Source of the DNA: Halobacteriales archaeon QS_3_64_16
GTDB taxonomy: Archaea; Halobacteriota; Halobacteria; Halobacteriales; Halococcaceae
Length of the DNA stretch: 64,000 nt
Reading direction: 5' to 3'
NCBI GenBank assembly: GCA_003021705.1
Contig: PXRJ01000001.1
Location: 62,001-126,000, forward strand
The notes below the pieces were generated by a model that worked only from the letters and a program-made list of their open reading frames with translations, was not told the origin of the DNA and did not search any database. Positions 55,854-64,000 of the stretch are shown one piece after another. Made by a program: the position numbers and the translations under genes. Positions within the stretch are counted from its first letter, which is position 1, and each line of letters begins with the position of its first letter.

Positions 55854-56890
55854 GCCAGGACACGCGAACTGGACTCGTTTCCGAGATCAAAGGGAGTGTC
55901 ACCTCCTCCTGGGGGATCGGTGCTGCCCTGCTCGCTATCGGCGCGTTCGCCCTGCCGTACCTGCCGGGGACGTCCCAGTTCGAGGTCTTTCTCGTTGCCC
56001 AGATACTCACCTTCGCCATAGCAGGCCTCGCGTACAACGTGCTCTTGGGATACACGGGGCTGCTCTCCTTCGGCCACGCGGCGTTTTTCGGCGGGTCGGC
56101 GTACGCTATTGGACTTTTCGCCCAGTACGCGGGCGTTTCCGAGCTACTCGTACTGTTACCTGTCGGCGTTCTCGCCGCGGGCACGGTCGCAGCGATCGTC
56201 GGGTACGTCTCCGTTCGCCACACGAAGGTGTACTACGCACTGTTGATGCTGGCGCTCGCCCAGTTGCTCTACGTTCTCACAGTGAAACTCTATACGGTCA
56301 CCGGTGGGACCGATGGGGTTCCCATCACGGCCCCGACGATCGCCGGGGTCGATTACCTCGCGATGTGGGGGTATGGGGGCTATCTTCAGGGTGTTCTCTA
56401 CTACGTTATCCTGCTGGCGTTCGTCGTGACTGCGGTACTGCTCTGGACGTTCATGCACTCGCCGTTCGGGCTCACACTCAAGACGATCCGCGATAGCCCG
56501 GAGCGAGCACGGGCCATCGGCATCCCGGTCTACCAGTATCGGTGGTACGCGAGCATCGTCTCCGGGGCGTTTACCGGACTCGCCGGCGCGATGTACGCGT
56601 TTCTCAACGGACACGTCACTCCGGGAACAGTACTACACTGGTCACGTTCAGGTGAGCTGGCCTTCATGACTGTTCTCGGGGGAACGGGGTCGTTCCTGGG
56701 TCCGGTTGCCGGAGCGGGAGCGTTCATTCTGATCCGTAGCCAAGCCCAGCAACTGACCGAGTACTGGCACTTCGTGATGGGACTCGTGTTGTTCCTCGTG
56801 ATCGTCTTCGAACCCGAAGGTATCGCGGGCATTGTCTCGCGAATCCGTCGTCGCGTCCGTCGGTGGCGTAAGGATAGGGGCGATCGCTGA
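55850..56890 (+). CDS. livM: Branched-chain amino acid-type ABC permease LivM
   Basis: The 346-residue protein has LivM landmarks: AGLAYNVLLGYTGLLSFGHA, AFFGGSAYAIGLFAQYAGVS, YYALLMLALAQLLYVLTVKL, TLKTIRDSPERARAIGIPVY and SGELAFMTVLGGTGSFLGPV. Around nine membrane helices are seen, and the C-terminus is basic (RIRRRVRRWRKD), likely cytoplasmic. Its stop overlaps the LivG start by 1 nt. Confidence 0.94.
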   Translation: MSQDTRTGLVSEIKGSVTSSWGIGAALLAIGAFALPYLPGTSQFEVFLVAQILTFAIAGLAYNVLLGYTGLLSFGHAAFFGGSAYAIGLFAQYAGVSELLVLLPVGVLAAGTVAAIVGYVSVRHTKVYYALLMLALAQLLYVLTVKLYTVTGGTDGVPITAPTIAGVDYLAMWGYGGYLQGVLYYVILLAFVVTAVLLWTFMHSPFGLTLKTIRDSPERARAIGIPVYQYRWYASIVSGAFTGLAGAMYAFLNGHVTPGTVLHWSRSGELAFMTVLGGTGSFLGPVAGAGAFILIRSQAQQLTEYWHFVMGLVLFLVIVFEPEGIAGIVSRIRRRVRRWRKDRGDR

Positions 56891-57636
56891 TGGCCGTACT
56901 CCAGACCCGAGAACTAACGAAGACGTTCGGCGAACTCACGGCAGTCGATAGCGTAGACTTCGCGATCGATAGCGGGGAGATCGTCGGGATCATCGGTCCC
57001 AACGGGGCCGGTAAGACTACGCTCGTGAATCTGTTGACGGGCGTCTTCGAGTCGACATCGGGCGAGATCGTCTTCGACGGACGGACGCTCGGGGACTCTC
57101 CGGTGTATTCCCGTGCGCAGTCGGGACTCGTGCGGTCCTTTCAGATCCCACAGATCTGTGATGATCTCACTCCGGTCGAGAACGTTCGATCCGCGATCCT
57201 CACCCGGGAGGGATACAACAAGTCGCTGTTTACCGTACTCGACTGGGAGGACGATACCCGCCTCGAAGCGAGCGATCTGCTCGAGGAGTTCGGTATCGTC
57301 GACCAGCAGGAAACCCGGGCCAAGGCGATCCCGCATGGCGATAAGAAAATTCTCGACGTGTGTATGAGCATCGCCATGCGCCCGAAGCTACTCGTTCTCG
57401 ACGAACCGACGAGCGGGGTCGCCACCGAGAACAAGTACACAATCATGGAACGGCTACGGAGCTACTTCGAGACGTCGGAGGTGGCAGTGCTGTTCATCGA
57501 ACACGACATGGAACTCATTGCCGAGTACGCCGAGCGTGTCGTCGCGATGGATCGAGGGCGGAAGATCATCGATGGCACGCCGGAGGAGGTCCTCGAGGAC
57601 GAGACCGTAAAACGCCGTATCCGAGGCGAGGAGTGA
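56890..57636 (+). CDS. livG: Branched-chain amino acid-type ABC ATPase LivG
   Basis: The 248-residue ATPase has Walker A IIGPNGAGKTTLVNLLTGVF, Q-loop LVRSFQIPQICDDLTPVENV, Walker B LLVLDEPTSGVATENKY and switch His in VLFIEHDMELIAEYAERVVA. The ABC signature reads IPHGDKKILDVCMSIAMRPK, with PHGDKK in place of LSGGQ, which is the usual form of many LivG proteins (SYGxQR-like). It ends RIRGEE. The first base of LivF overlaps its stop codon. Confidence 0.94.
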   Translation: MAVLQTRELTKTFGELTAVDSVDFAIDSGEIVGIIGPNGAGKTTLVNLLTGVFESTSGEIVFDGRTLGDSPVYSRAQSGLVRSFQIPQICDDLTPVENVRSAILTREGYNKSLFTVLDWEDDTRLEASDLLEEFGIVDQQETRAKAIPHGDKKILDVCMSIAMRPKLLVLDEPTSGVATENKYTIMERLRSYFETSEVAVLFIEHDMELIAEYAERVVAMDRGRKIIDGTPEEVLEDETVKRRIRGEE

Positions 57637-58352
57637 TGCTGCTCGAACTCGCCGGACTCAGTGCGTCGATCGAAGGCGTCACCGTGTTGCGCGACATCGA
57701 CCTCTCGGTAGCGGAGTCCGAAATCGTCGGTATCGTCGGTCGGAACGGTGCCGGTAAGACCTCGACGTTCCGTTCGGTGATGGGATTACAGACCATACAG
57801 GGCGGATCGATATCCTTCGACGGTGAGGACATCACTGAACGCGAGACTCACGAGCGAAAGCGCCTCGGAATCGGCTTCGCTCCCGAGGATCGGCGGTTGA
57901 TCTCGAACCTCACGGCCCGAGAGAACATCGAAATGGCACTTTGGGGCACCGACGACGGGACGACCAGTGTCGACGATCGCCTCGCAGTCGTACTCGAGGT
58001 GTTTCCCGACATGGACGCCTTCCTCGATCAACCCGCCGGGAAACTCTCCGGCGGGCAACAACAGATGGTGACTGTCTCCCGCGCGCTGGTCGCCGATCCG
58101 AACTTAGTCATGCTGGACGAACCCTTCGAAGGGCTCGCACCTAGCATCAAACGGGATCTGAGCGAGAGCATGTCGACTGTTCGTGAGGACCTCGGAACCT
58201 CTGTACTCATCGCGGAGTCCCAGATCAGTCAGATCAGTGATTTCGTCGACCGACTATACGTTATCGAGCGTGGGAACATCATCGCCGAGACGGACGACCC
58301 CGCTACAGTCAGCGACGACGAGGAGCTAATGGAGGTCATCAGTGGCGGCTGA
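57636..58352 (+). CDS. livF: Branched-chain amino acid-type ABC ATPase LivF
   Basis: The 238-residue ATPase has Walker A IVGRNGAGKTSTFRSVMGLQ, then GIGFAPEDRRLISNLTAREN, signature LSGGQQQMVTVSRALVADP, Walker B VMLDEPFEGLAPSIKRDL, and VLIAESQISQISDFVDRLYV, where the usual switch His is replaced by Ser/Gln residues, as in many LivF proteins (VEQN). It completes the liv-type operon. No further transporter gene follows. Confidence 0.94.
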   Translation: MLLELAGLSASIEGVTVLRDIDLSVAESEIVGIVGRNGAGKTSTFRSVMGLQTIQGGSISFDGEDITERETHERKRLGIGFAPEDRRLISNLTARENIEMALWGTDDGTTSVDDRLAVVLEVFPDMDAFLDQPAGKLSGGQQQMVTVSRALVADPNLVMLDEPFEGLAPSIKRDLSESMSTVREDLGTSVLIAESQISQISDFVDRLYVIERGNIIAETDDPATVSDDEELMEVISGG

Positions 58353-58419
58353 GCTGTGGGTTCGTACGATCGTATCGTCGATCTGCCCGCCCGGTCATCT
58401 ATAGAGTATACCAGGATCG

Positions 58420-58956
58420 CTATCGGTCGCGCCACTCCTGCGCTAAGAGCCCGTAGAGATGGGAATCCTGATATTCGCCGTCGAGAAAGCGCTGTTCACG
58501 CTGGACGCCCTCCTCGACGAAGCCGACCCTCTCTAAGAGCCGCTGTGAGACTTTGTTCGATTCGTGAACCCGGGCGGTCAGTTTGTGCAGATTGACTTCC
58601 TCGAACCCGTAGTCAGTAATGAGCCGTACTGCTGCCGTCCCGTAGCCCTTACCTTGCTCGTCGGGGACGATCCAGTAGCCGAGTTCGCTGGTCCCACGGC
58701 GATGGTCGATCGCGAAGAGGTGGGCGTAGCCAACCGGTTCTTCGTTGGCACAGACCAGCAGGTCGATCGAATCGTCGCTACCGACGAACTGTTCTTCGTA
58801 CTCGGTCCGTTGCTGCGAGCGACTGATCGGCCGATAACGCGCGACGTACGGGCCGATTCGCCGGTCGGTGAATCCGCGCTGAAGGAACCCGATGTCCTCT
58901 TCCTCGACCGTCCTGAGCGCGACGTCACCGCCGCCGAGGAAAACTGGACCGGGCAT
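58420..58956 (-). CDS. GNAT family N-acetyltransferase (RimJ/RimL type)
   Basis: The 178-residue protein has the acetyl-CoA-binding pattern: SELGYWIVPDEQGKGYGTAA with the Q/RxxGxG/A loop, VRLITDYGFEEVNLHKLTAR and NKVSQRLLERVGFVEEGVQR, the RimL-like C-terminal motif. It should acetylate a protein N-terminus or small amine. The ATG at 58956 is preferred. It converges on livF with a 67-nt gap. Confidence 0.9.
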   Translation of the reverse strand: MPGPVFLGGGDVALRTVEEEDIGFLQRGFTDRRIGPYVARYRPISRSQQRTEYEEQFVGSDDSIDLLVCANEEPVGYAHLFAIDHRRGTSELGYWIVPDEQGKGYGTAAVRLITDYGFEEVNLHKLTARVHESNKVSQRLLERVGFVEEGVQREQRFLDGEYQDSHLYGLLAQEWRDR

Positions 58957-59045
58957 ACCGACCGGTTGCGATGAAGCTCAGTAATCAGTTCCGATCGCCC
59001 ATTCGATAGTTGCTCGATGCGACGGCAGGAGGACGGTACGCCGAA

Positions 59046-59681
59046 CTACGTGGTTCGAGTACAGTCCGACACGACCAGCATCTCGGTCGCGCCGGGCTGG
59101 AACTCGTAGGGAACGTCCCGAAATTCGACCGTGAGACCGTCCGCACGGAGCCGATCGACCACCGGATCGACGTATGCTGACCGTTCCCTATCGAGTGAGG
59201 CGAGAGTAAATACGCGTACTTCTTCCCTCGCGACGCGGGCGAGCTCTCGCAATGCGGCGACGTGAGAGTCCCGATCGAGTCGGTCGTCGTATAGGAAGAG
59301 GAAGTTCGCCGAGAGCACGAGCGCGAAGCTATCCGATGCGAAGGGTAGGTCGGGCAGCGCGGCTGCGACGTATCGGCCGGGGTGACGCGCGTAGTCGGCG
59401 AGAAAGCGCTCGTAGGCCGCCCGGAGGTATCGGCCGCAGGTCTCGACGTCCTCGTAGAGGTCCCAGACGAACAAACCGGGGTTCTCGGTGAGCTGTGCCA
59501 CGGTCCGATCGACGGCTGCGGCACACTCGGCATCCAGCGCCGATACCGATCGGGTATAAAACGGATCGACGGCGGTGACCGACCCGCCCCAGGCCGAGGC
59601 GATAGCGGCGAAGGAACTCGGTCCACCCGGACAGTCGAGTACCGACCTGCGAGTCACATCCTGCACTTCGAGCGCGAACAT
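59046..59681 (-). CDS. Class I SAM-dependent methyltransferase, possibly shortened at the N-terminus
   Basis: From ATG 59681 the 211-residue protein has the SAM motif VLDCPGGPSSFAAIASAWGG, TAVDPFYTRSVSALD, YVAAALPDLPFASDSFALVL and SANFLFLYDDRLD. The first base of the fold follows very soon after the start. Upstream in frame, GTG 59732 would begin SEEYRFIGRTFAEY, which looks like a natural N-terminus for this group, but a TGA (59687-59685) separates it from RMFALEV. Either translation starts at the inner ATG, or the gene is inactivated by a nonsense change. Substrate unknown. Confidence 0.75.
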   Translation of the reverse strand: MFALEVQDVTRRSVLDCPGGPSSFAAIASAWGGSVTAVDPFYTRSVSALDAECAAAVDRTVAQLTENPGLFVWDLYEDVETCGRYLRAAYERFLADYARHPGRYVAAALPDLPFASDSFALVLSANFLFLYDDRLDRDSHVAALRELARVAREEVRVFTLASLDRERSAYVDPVVDRLRADGLTVEFRDVPYEFQPGATEMLVVSDCTRTT

Positions 59682-59936
59682 CCGTCAATACTCCGCGAAC
59701 GTCCGGCCGATGAACCGGTACTCCTCGCTCACTTCGAACCAACCAGAACTGTCCACTATTGTTTTACATTGTACGCCACTGCATAACTCTGTTCATCGAC
59801 TTGTGGTACTCGCGTGCGTCGACCATACGGCGACCTCGGGCGACGCCCGGGAAAAGCGGTGTCTCGTCAACGAACCCGTTCGAGCGGACGACTTTGGTAT
59901 CCGAAGGGATTTTTGCGTGTAGTAACACCCGCCGAT

Positions 59937-60698
59937 ATGCTCGAGCGTATCGTGCTCTACCGCGCGTCGACAACCCTCGTCGACAGCGGAGAAATCGCAG
60001 CCTGGCTCCGCGAGCGGGTTGAACCCGAGGTCGTCGTCCGGGATCGATTCCTCGATCTCCACAGCGACGAGGACCTTCCCGCAGCCTTCGCCAGGGCGCG
60101 CGTGCTCGATCCCTACGATCGGGAGACCGGCAACGAGATGCTCGGGATCGTTCGCTACGAACAGCGCGCGCTCGCAGACCCCGATCGGGCGGGCGGGGTG
60201 CTCTACGACGGGCTGGCGATTCAGCGCGCGCTCAACGCCTGTTTTCCCGCGGAGGAAGCCCGCGAGGAGTTGCATATCGCCCTGCTGGATCGGGCACTGG
60301 GAACCTGGGGCGATCACGACGGGCGGTGGCACAAGCGGGTGAATATTCTCGGGCAGCCCGCGCTTCTCTCGATACCCGGTCTGTTCGAAGCACCCGCCAA
60401 GCCCCAAGAATACTACCAGGCCCAACAGCACCACGCCATGCTCTCGGGCGGAGCGCCACCCCGGGAGGTCCTAGAGAGCGAGATCGAGGGCGACTTCCTC
60501 GTCGAAGGCGACCCCCGGACGACCGAGGCGCTGAAGGGCTACGTCCTGCAGGCGATCCACTTCTGGGCAACCGGTGAGGCCTTCTGCGCGGAGGAGGGCT
60601 GTCGACTCTACAACGCCCACCGCCAGCCGGAACTCGTCACGGCACAGCTTCGTGACCCCGAGTTTTGCGAAGGACATGCCGAGGCATACGAGGCATAG
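59937..60698 (+). CDS. DUF6775-like putative metallopeptidase
   Basis: The 253-residue protein reads MLERIVLYRASTTLVDSGEI, AAWLRERVEPEVVVRDRFLD, LHIALLDRALGTWGDHDGRW, HKRVNILGQPALLSIPGLFE, APAKPQEYYQAQQHHAMLSG, and a C-terminal segment with Cys and His residues (EEGCRLYNAHRQPELVTAQL, FCEGHAEAYEA). I recall this as the haloarchaeal DUF6775 family of putative metallopeptidases; I see no plain HExxH motif. Zinc ligands may be the late Cys/His residues. The function is not known. Confidence 0.7.
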   Translation: MLERIVLYRASTTLVDSGEIAAWLRERVEPEVVVRDRFLDLHSDEDLPAAFARARVLDPYDRETGNEMLGIVRYEQRALADPDRAGGVLYDGLAIQRALNACFPAEEAREELHIALLDRALGTWGDHDGRWHKRVNILGQPALLSIPGLFEAPAKPQEYYQAQQHHAMLSGGAPPREVLESEIEGDFLVEGDPRTTEALKGYVLQAIHFWATGEAFCAEEGCRLYNAHRQPELVTAQLRDPEFCEGHAEAYEA

Positions 60699-60831
60699 AT
60701 TTCACAGAGCAGACGACAGCTGTGCTGGCGGTGCGTTCTGTAACGCCCACGCCGAGGTGTATAGCCTGAATCCTATGGAGCGGACGCAGACGCGTTATCG
60801 GTGTGTCTCGTGAAGCGCACGATCGTCGTGT

Positions 60832-61272
60832 TCAGGTTTCGATGAGTTCGACGAGATTGCCCTCCGGATCGCGGACGAACAGGATCGTCGACCCGCTCTC
60901 GGTCGTCTGGGGTTCGCTCAGCGTCTCGACGGCCTCCGGCAGCGACTCGTAGAAGCCCTCGACGTCCACGACCGACAGGCCGAGGTGGGTCGCACCGGGT
61001 TGGTTGACCGCCTCGGTAGCTGTCGCCTCACCCTCGGGCTCGTATTCGATCAGTTCGACGCGTACGCCGTCAGCATCGAGGTGGGTAAACGTTCCAGTAG
61101 CTCCTTCGACGCCGACTGCTGAAGCGAACGCCGAGCCCGAGACCGTGAAGCGGTCGAGTTCCTCGAGACCGAGGATCTCGCGATAGAACTCGACGGCGCG
61201 ATCGAGATCGCAAACGGTGATTCCGACGTGGTGAGCAGTGAGGTCCGGACCCTGCTTTCCAGTATCGCTCAT
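60832..61272 (-). CDS. VOC family protein (glyoxalase-like)
   Basis: The 146-residue protein has the paired beta-alpha-beta-beta-beta units of the vicinal oxygen chelate fold: HHVGITVCDLDRAVEFYREI, LGLEELDRF, THLGLSVVDVEGFYESLPEA, STILFVRDPEGNLVELIET. The metal-binding His and Glu positions fit a VOC enzyme. The reaction (glyoxalase, dioxygenase or isomerase) is unknown. MSDTGKQGPDLTAHHVG is chosen as start. It lies 56 nt downstream of the methyltransferase on the same strand. Confidence 0.88.
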   Translation of the reverse strand: MSDTGKQGPDLTAHHVGITVCDLDRAVEFYREILGLEELDRFTVSGSAFASAVGVEGATGTFTHLDADGVRVELIEYEPEGEATATEAVNQPGATHLGLSVVDVEGFYESLPEAVETLSEPQTTESGSTILFVRDPEGNLVELIET

Positions 61273-61328
61273 AGAACTGGTACCCCGGCGAGTGCCGAAA
61301 GCGGTTCGATCGCACTGACTCGCTCGAT

Positions 61329-62036
61329 TCACTCGACGACGCCGTACGTGAGGCGGACGAACCCCAGTGCGAACCGGTCGGCACCGTAGGTGCCACAGCA
61401 CCGTCTCACGGCGTCGTGAGCACTCTCGACGCGTGCTTCGAGCGCTCTCCAGGGCGGGTCATCGTAGCGTAGCTGCCAGGTCGGGGGCGTCGAGGCGACG
61501 ACGAAGGCACGAAAGGTCATATCGAGGGGCAACGCTCGTCGGTCGGCGCTTCGCGTCGCGTCGAGCAGACAGATTCGACCACCGGGACCGAGCAGCGAGC
61601 ACCACTCTTCGATCACCGGCGCGGGGTCGGCAAACATCCCGCTGAGGAAGCTCGCGAGCACGGCGTCGATACCTTTTCCATTAGTCCCTTCGCCGATAGC
61701 GTGATCGACCGCGGACGCAGCGATCGGCGGGCGGGAAGCGTCGGCCCGGATTAGCGAGACGTTCTTCCACCCGCGTCGTTCGACGCGCTCGCGGGCGACA
61801 TCGAGCATCCCGGCAGTGAGATCGATGCCGATCACCTGCCCTTCGGGCCCGACCCGCTCGCGAAGGTAGGGGAGGTTCGCGCCGGTCCCACAACCCATCT
61901 CCAGTACTGTATCGCCGGGCTCGAGCGCTAGCGCGTCGGCGGCGGCCGCTCGCCAGGCACCGACGCCGGGAAAGCGCGCGATTCGGTCGTAGAGTCGCGC
62001 CCACCGCCCGTAGAACGCCTGGAGGTCGTCGGTCAT
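61329..62036 (-). CDS. Class I SAM-dependent methyltransferase (UbiE-like)
   Basis: The 235-residue protein has LQAFYGRWARLYDRIARFPG, SAM motif I VLEMGCGTGANLPYLRERVG, IGIDLTAGMLDVARERVERR, IRADASRPPIAASAVDHAI and post motif LLGPGGRICLLDATRSAD. It resembles small UbiE/Coq5-like or type-11 methyltransferases. It is just downstream of thiR (8 nt) on the same strand, so the two genes may be co-transcribed with dcd. Substrate unknown. Confidence 0.88.
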   Translation of the reverse strand: MTDDLQAFYGRWARLYDRIARFPGVGAWRAAAADALALEPGDTVLEMGCGTGANLPYLRERVGPEGQVIGIDLTAGMLDVARERVERRGWKNVSLIRADASRPPIAASAVDHAIGEGTNGKGIDAVLASFLSGMFADPAPVIEEWCSLLGPGGRICLLDATRSADRRALPLDMTFRAFVVASTPPTWQLRYDDPPWRALEARVESAHDAVRRCCGTYGADRFALGFVRLTYGVVE

Positions 62037-62043
62037 CGCGAAC

Positions 62044-62949
62044 TCAGACCAGTTTGCGAACGAGGCGAGCGGCACCCGGAGCGTCGGGAGCGAGCAGGTA
62101 CATGATCGGCTCGATTCCGAACCCACCGGTTTGGTACAACACGCAGCCCTCGGCGGTATCGTCCGGGGCTGTGTCGGCCAATGCCTCGGCGATAGCGGCT
62201 CGGAGATCGTCGTCGGCGTCGAACTCGATCGTCTCGCACTCGGATTCCAGGCGCGCGAGCAACTCGGGCTCGTAGCGCACGTCGAGCGCCCCACGAGCGT
62301 CCAGGCCGCCCCGCCGTGCAGCGAGCAGGACGGTTGCGACGTGTTCGGAGACGCCGAACTCCGGTTCTCCGGGGATCGTTGCTCGGCCCTTCACGTCGAA
62401 GATCCGGCCGGGGACGCCAGCCACGTCGTCGATGCCCCTCGCCTCGGGGAGACATTCGACGAGATTGGCACCGACGTTCGGGATGAGTCCTGCAAACCCG
62501 CTCGTGTTCTCTACGGTCCGGAGCCCGCGGCGAACCGAGGCGCGCACCTGCTCGGCCGACCGGAGATCGCCCTCGGGATCGTGGATCGCGAAGCCGCCGT
62601 TCGCCGCGAGGGCGGGCATCGCCTCCTGGTGGATGTCGGCGAGCAGATCGCCGCGTTCGAGCCGGCGGATCAGTACCTCACACTCGATCAGCGCACCGAC
62701 CGGTTGCATGTCGCCGCTCGCCAGGCCCTCAGCGAGATCCGAAACTAGTTCCTCTACCCGCTCGTCGCCGAGCACGCGTTCGTCGCGAGCGACCTCGCCG
62801 TGGGCGTACTTCGAGACCGCCGACTGGCTGATGCCTAAGATCCCCGCGACCTCGCTCTGTGTGAGCCCTCGTTCGCGAAGCTCCTCGACGAGCATCGATC
62901 GAAACGTGGGTAAAAACTGCTCGACGACGATCTCCTCGACGAACTTCAT
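62044..62949 (-). CDS. thiR: HTH + ThiN domain regulator (ThiR-like)
   Basis: The 301-residue protein has an N-terminal helix-turn-helix ([20 protein letters not shown], residues about 29-48) and a C-terminal ThiN domain ([60 protein letters not shown]). ThiN alone makes thiamine phosphate when fused to ThiD; with an HTH it serves as ThiR, a thiamine-phosphate-sensing repressor of archaeal thiamine genes. It overlaps dcd by 4 nt. The thi4 operator-like repeat at 52390-52419 is a possible target. Confidence 0.85.
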   Translation of the reverse strand: MKFVEEIVVEQFLPTFRSMLVEELRERGLTQSEVAGILGISQSAVSKYAHGEVARDERVLGDERVEELVSDLAEGLASGDMQPVGALIECEVLIRRLERGDLLADIHQEAMPALAANGGFAIHDPEGDLRSAEQVRASVRRGLRTVENTSGFAGLIPNVGANLVECLPEARGIDDVAGVPGRIFDVKGRATIPGEPEFGVSEHVATVLLAARRGGLDARGALDVRYEPELLARLESECETIEFDADDDLRAAIAEALADTAPDDTAEGCVLYQTGGFGIEPIMYLLAPDAPGAARLVRKLV

Positions 62950-63689
62950 CGGTCGTCCTCGCTGCTTCCATCGGTTCGGTCGCCCTCGTCGGTCCCAGTA
63001 GTTCCGGCTTCGTCGTTGTCGGCGGTCCCCTCTCCGGCTTCGTTCGTGGAGTCTCCATTGTCTCTATCGACCTCGCCGAGCCGACCCTGCCGTCCTCGCC
63101 GTCCTCCCTGCCCGCCGAACTCCGAGTCGCCCTGGATGCGGGAGGCCTGTGGGCCGCTCTGCCCTTGATATTTAGAACCTCGGTCGGGACCATACGGTCG
63201 GTCGGCCGGCGAGGAGAGTTCGGTGAAGGTGAGCTGGGAGACCCGCATTCCCGGCGTGAGGGCGACGGGGGCGGTCCCCAAGTTCGAGAGCTCGAGCGTT
63301 ATTTTTCCCTCGAAACCGGGGTCGCATAATCCTGCAGTGGCATGCACCACGATAGCAAGCCGCCCCAAAGAAGAACGGCCTTCGACGTGAGCGATGAGAT
63401 CCTCAGGGATTGAAACGCGTTCTACCGTCGTCCCGAGGACGAAATCGCCGGGGTGGAGGATGAACTCCTCGCCTTCCTCGACCTGTGTCTCGGTGACGTA
63501 CTCTTCGACTTCTTGCTCGCTATTCGGGTGGATACAGGGGATGTTCGTGCGCTGGAACTCGAGGAACTCCGTACCCAGTCTGAGGTCGACGCTCGCGGGC
63601 TGGACCTGGAGGCCGGCGTCCGCGAGAGGCGAGACGCGGAGGTCACCCCGCTCCAAGCGCCGGAGGATGTCCGCGTCCGAGAGGATCAT
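62946..63689 (-). CDS. dcd: dCTP deaminase with a long disordered C-terminal tail
   Basis: The 247-residue protein has a Dcd core: [80 protein letters not shown] and [20 protein letters not shown]. It deaminates dCTP to dUTP for dTTP synthesis. Haloarchaeal Dcd usually ends near SRIxxDxEFGG at about 195 residues; here about 50 extra acidic, Gly/Asp/Thr-rich residues follow ([20 protein letters not shown] and on). The tail is unlikely to be catalytic. The gene is divergent from pth2. Confidence 0.92.
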   Translation of the reverse strand: MILSDADILRRLERGDLRVSPLADAGLQVQPASVDLRLGTEFLEFQRTNIPCIHPNSEQEVEEYVTETQVEEGEEFILHPGDFVLGTTVERVSIPEDLIAHVEGRSSLGRLAIVVHATAGLCDPGFEGKITLELSNLGTAPVALTPGMRVSQLTFTELSSPADRPYGPDRGSKYQGQSGPQASRIQGDSEFGGQGGRRGRQGRLGEVDRDNGDSTNEAGEGTADNDEAGTTGTDEGDRTDGSSEDDR

Positions 63690-63838
63690 ACGGTATAGCC
63701 GACGGGACGGGGCCTAAATTCCTCGATTGCGGTGTACCGTTTCGTTCGACTCGGGGTGATCGAGGGTCAGCTCCGGACTCACCACCTATCAAGCGAGAAG
63801 TCATCAGAGCTTTACTCGCTCTCGACCGATCCGCTGTA

Positions 63839-64000
63839 TGAAACAGGCGATCGTCGCCCGCACGGACATCGGTATGGGGACGGGCAAACTCGCCGCCCAG
63901 GTCGCCCACGCTGCCCTCTCCGCGTACGAGGACTGTGAGGAGCGAACCAGAAGCGAGTGGAAGGGAAGCGGTCAGAAGAAGGTCGTCCTCAAGGGTGAAA
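63839..64000 (+). CDS. pth2: Peptidyl-tRNA hydrolase Pth2, partial at the window edge
   Basis: The first 54 residues read [54 protein letters not shown], the N-terminus of archaeal Pth2 with the conserved [10 protein letters not shown] motif. The enzyme releases peptides from tRNA. The rest, about 60 residues, lies past the window end. It is divergent from dcd across a 149-nt gap. Confidence 0.9.

Noticed and set aside
57300-57365. LivG as a degenerate ATPase because it lacks LSGGQ
   Set aside because: Variant signatures are common in LivG proteins, and Walker A, Walker B and the switch His are intact.
59685-59687. TGA in the methyltransferase frame as selenocysteine
   Set aside because: Haloarchaea do not use selenocysteine, and no SECIS-like hairpin was seen.

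Overview
The window is a 64 kb piece of a haloarchaeal chromosome (class Halobacteria). It is GC-rich, its proteins are strongly acidic, and leaderless promoters have a TATA element about 25 nt before the ATG. Tat-type lipoproteins carry Gly-rich linkers. Archaeal or haloarchaeal markers are present: FttA/aCPSF1, Dph6, an archaea-specific SMC-related protein, RdfA, a ThiN-domain regulator, DUF371 and DUF373. I cannot name the species.

Layout. 1-10.4 kb holds CoA-ester and xenobiotic catabolism: acyl-CoA synthetase, CaiB-type CoA-transferase, MaoC, SDR, MDR reductase and an IclR regulator. Mixed in are broken genes for an F420-type luciferase-like oxidoreductase, an acyl-CoA dehydrogenase joined to an enoyl-CoA hydratase tail, and a haloalkane dehalogenase. 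10.5-22 kb is bounded by an archaea-specific SMC-related gene and rdfA. Between them lie gene remnants (two IclR fragments, a dimethylglycine-dehydrogenase-like gene, threonine dehydratase, NCS1 permease, ThDP enzyme, D-2-hydroxyacid dehydrogenase) beside intact glycerate kinase and tartrate/malate-type dehydrogenase genes. This looks like a decayed glyoxylate/tartrate-to-glycerate block. 23-27 kb has an NhaC antiporter, a formamidase and a ruined TetR gene.

27-40.5 kb is core genome: tRNA-Leu, cyclophilin, fttA, mgsA, an endonuclease III-like glycosylase, DUF371, a COG1340 coiled-coil protein, sppA, DUF373, dph6, tRNA-Lys, a small serine-recombinase-like protein and an atypical Nramp-family transporter. 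41-58.4 kb is transport: a TRAP operon, a NitT/TauT-type ABC operon followed by TauE/SafE, a zinc alcohol dehydrogenase, thi4, and a complete liv-type ABC operon. 58.4-64 kb returns to housekeeping: GNAT, two methyltransferases, a DUF6775-like protein, a VOC protein, thiR overlapping dcd, and the start of pth2.

The strongest unusual signals are: (1) heavy gene decay, about a dozen broken genes, mostly in the first 27 kb, several with deletion junctions that fuse remnants of different genes; (2) a 48-nt in-frame palindromic insertion carrying a stop inside the dehalogenase gene, and a second palindrome-rich in-frame insert in the acyl-CoA synthetase; (3) long low-complexity inserts inside otherwise conserved enzymes; (4) a matching promoter plus long leader before both the TRAP and ABC solute-binding-protein genes; (5) an inverted repeat over the thi4 start, with a likely ThiR gene 10 kb away. 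I found no CRISPR array, rRNA, phage module or insertion-sequence transposase, and no clearly new multi-gene system.
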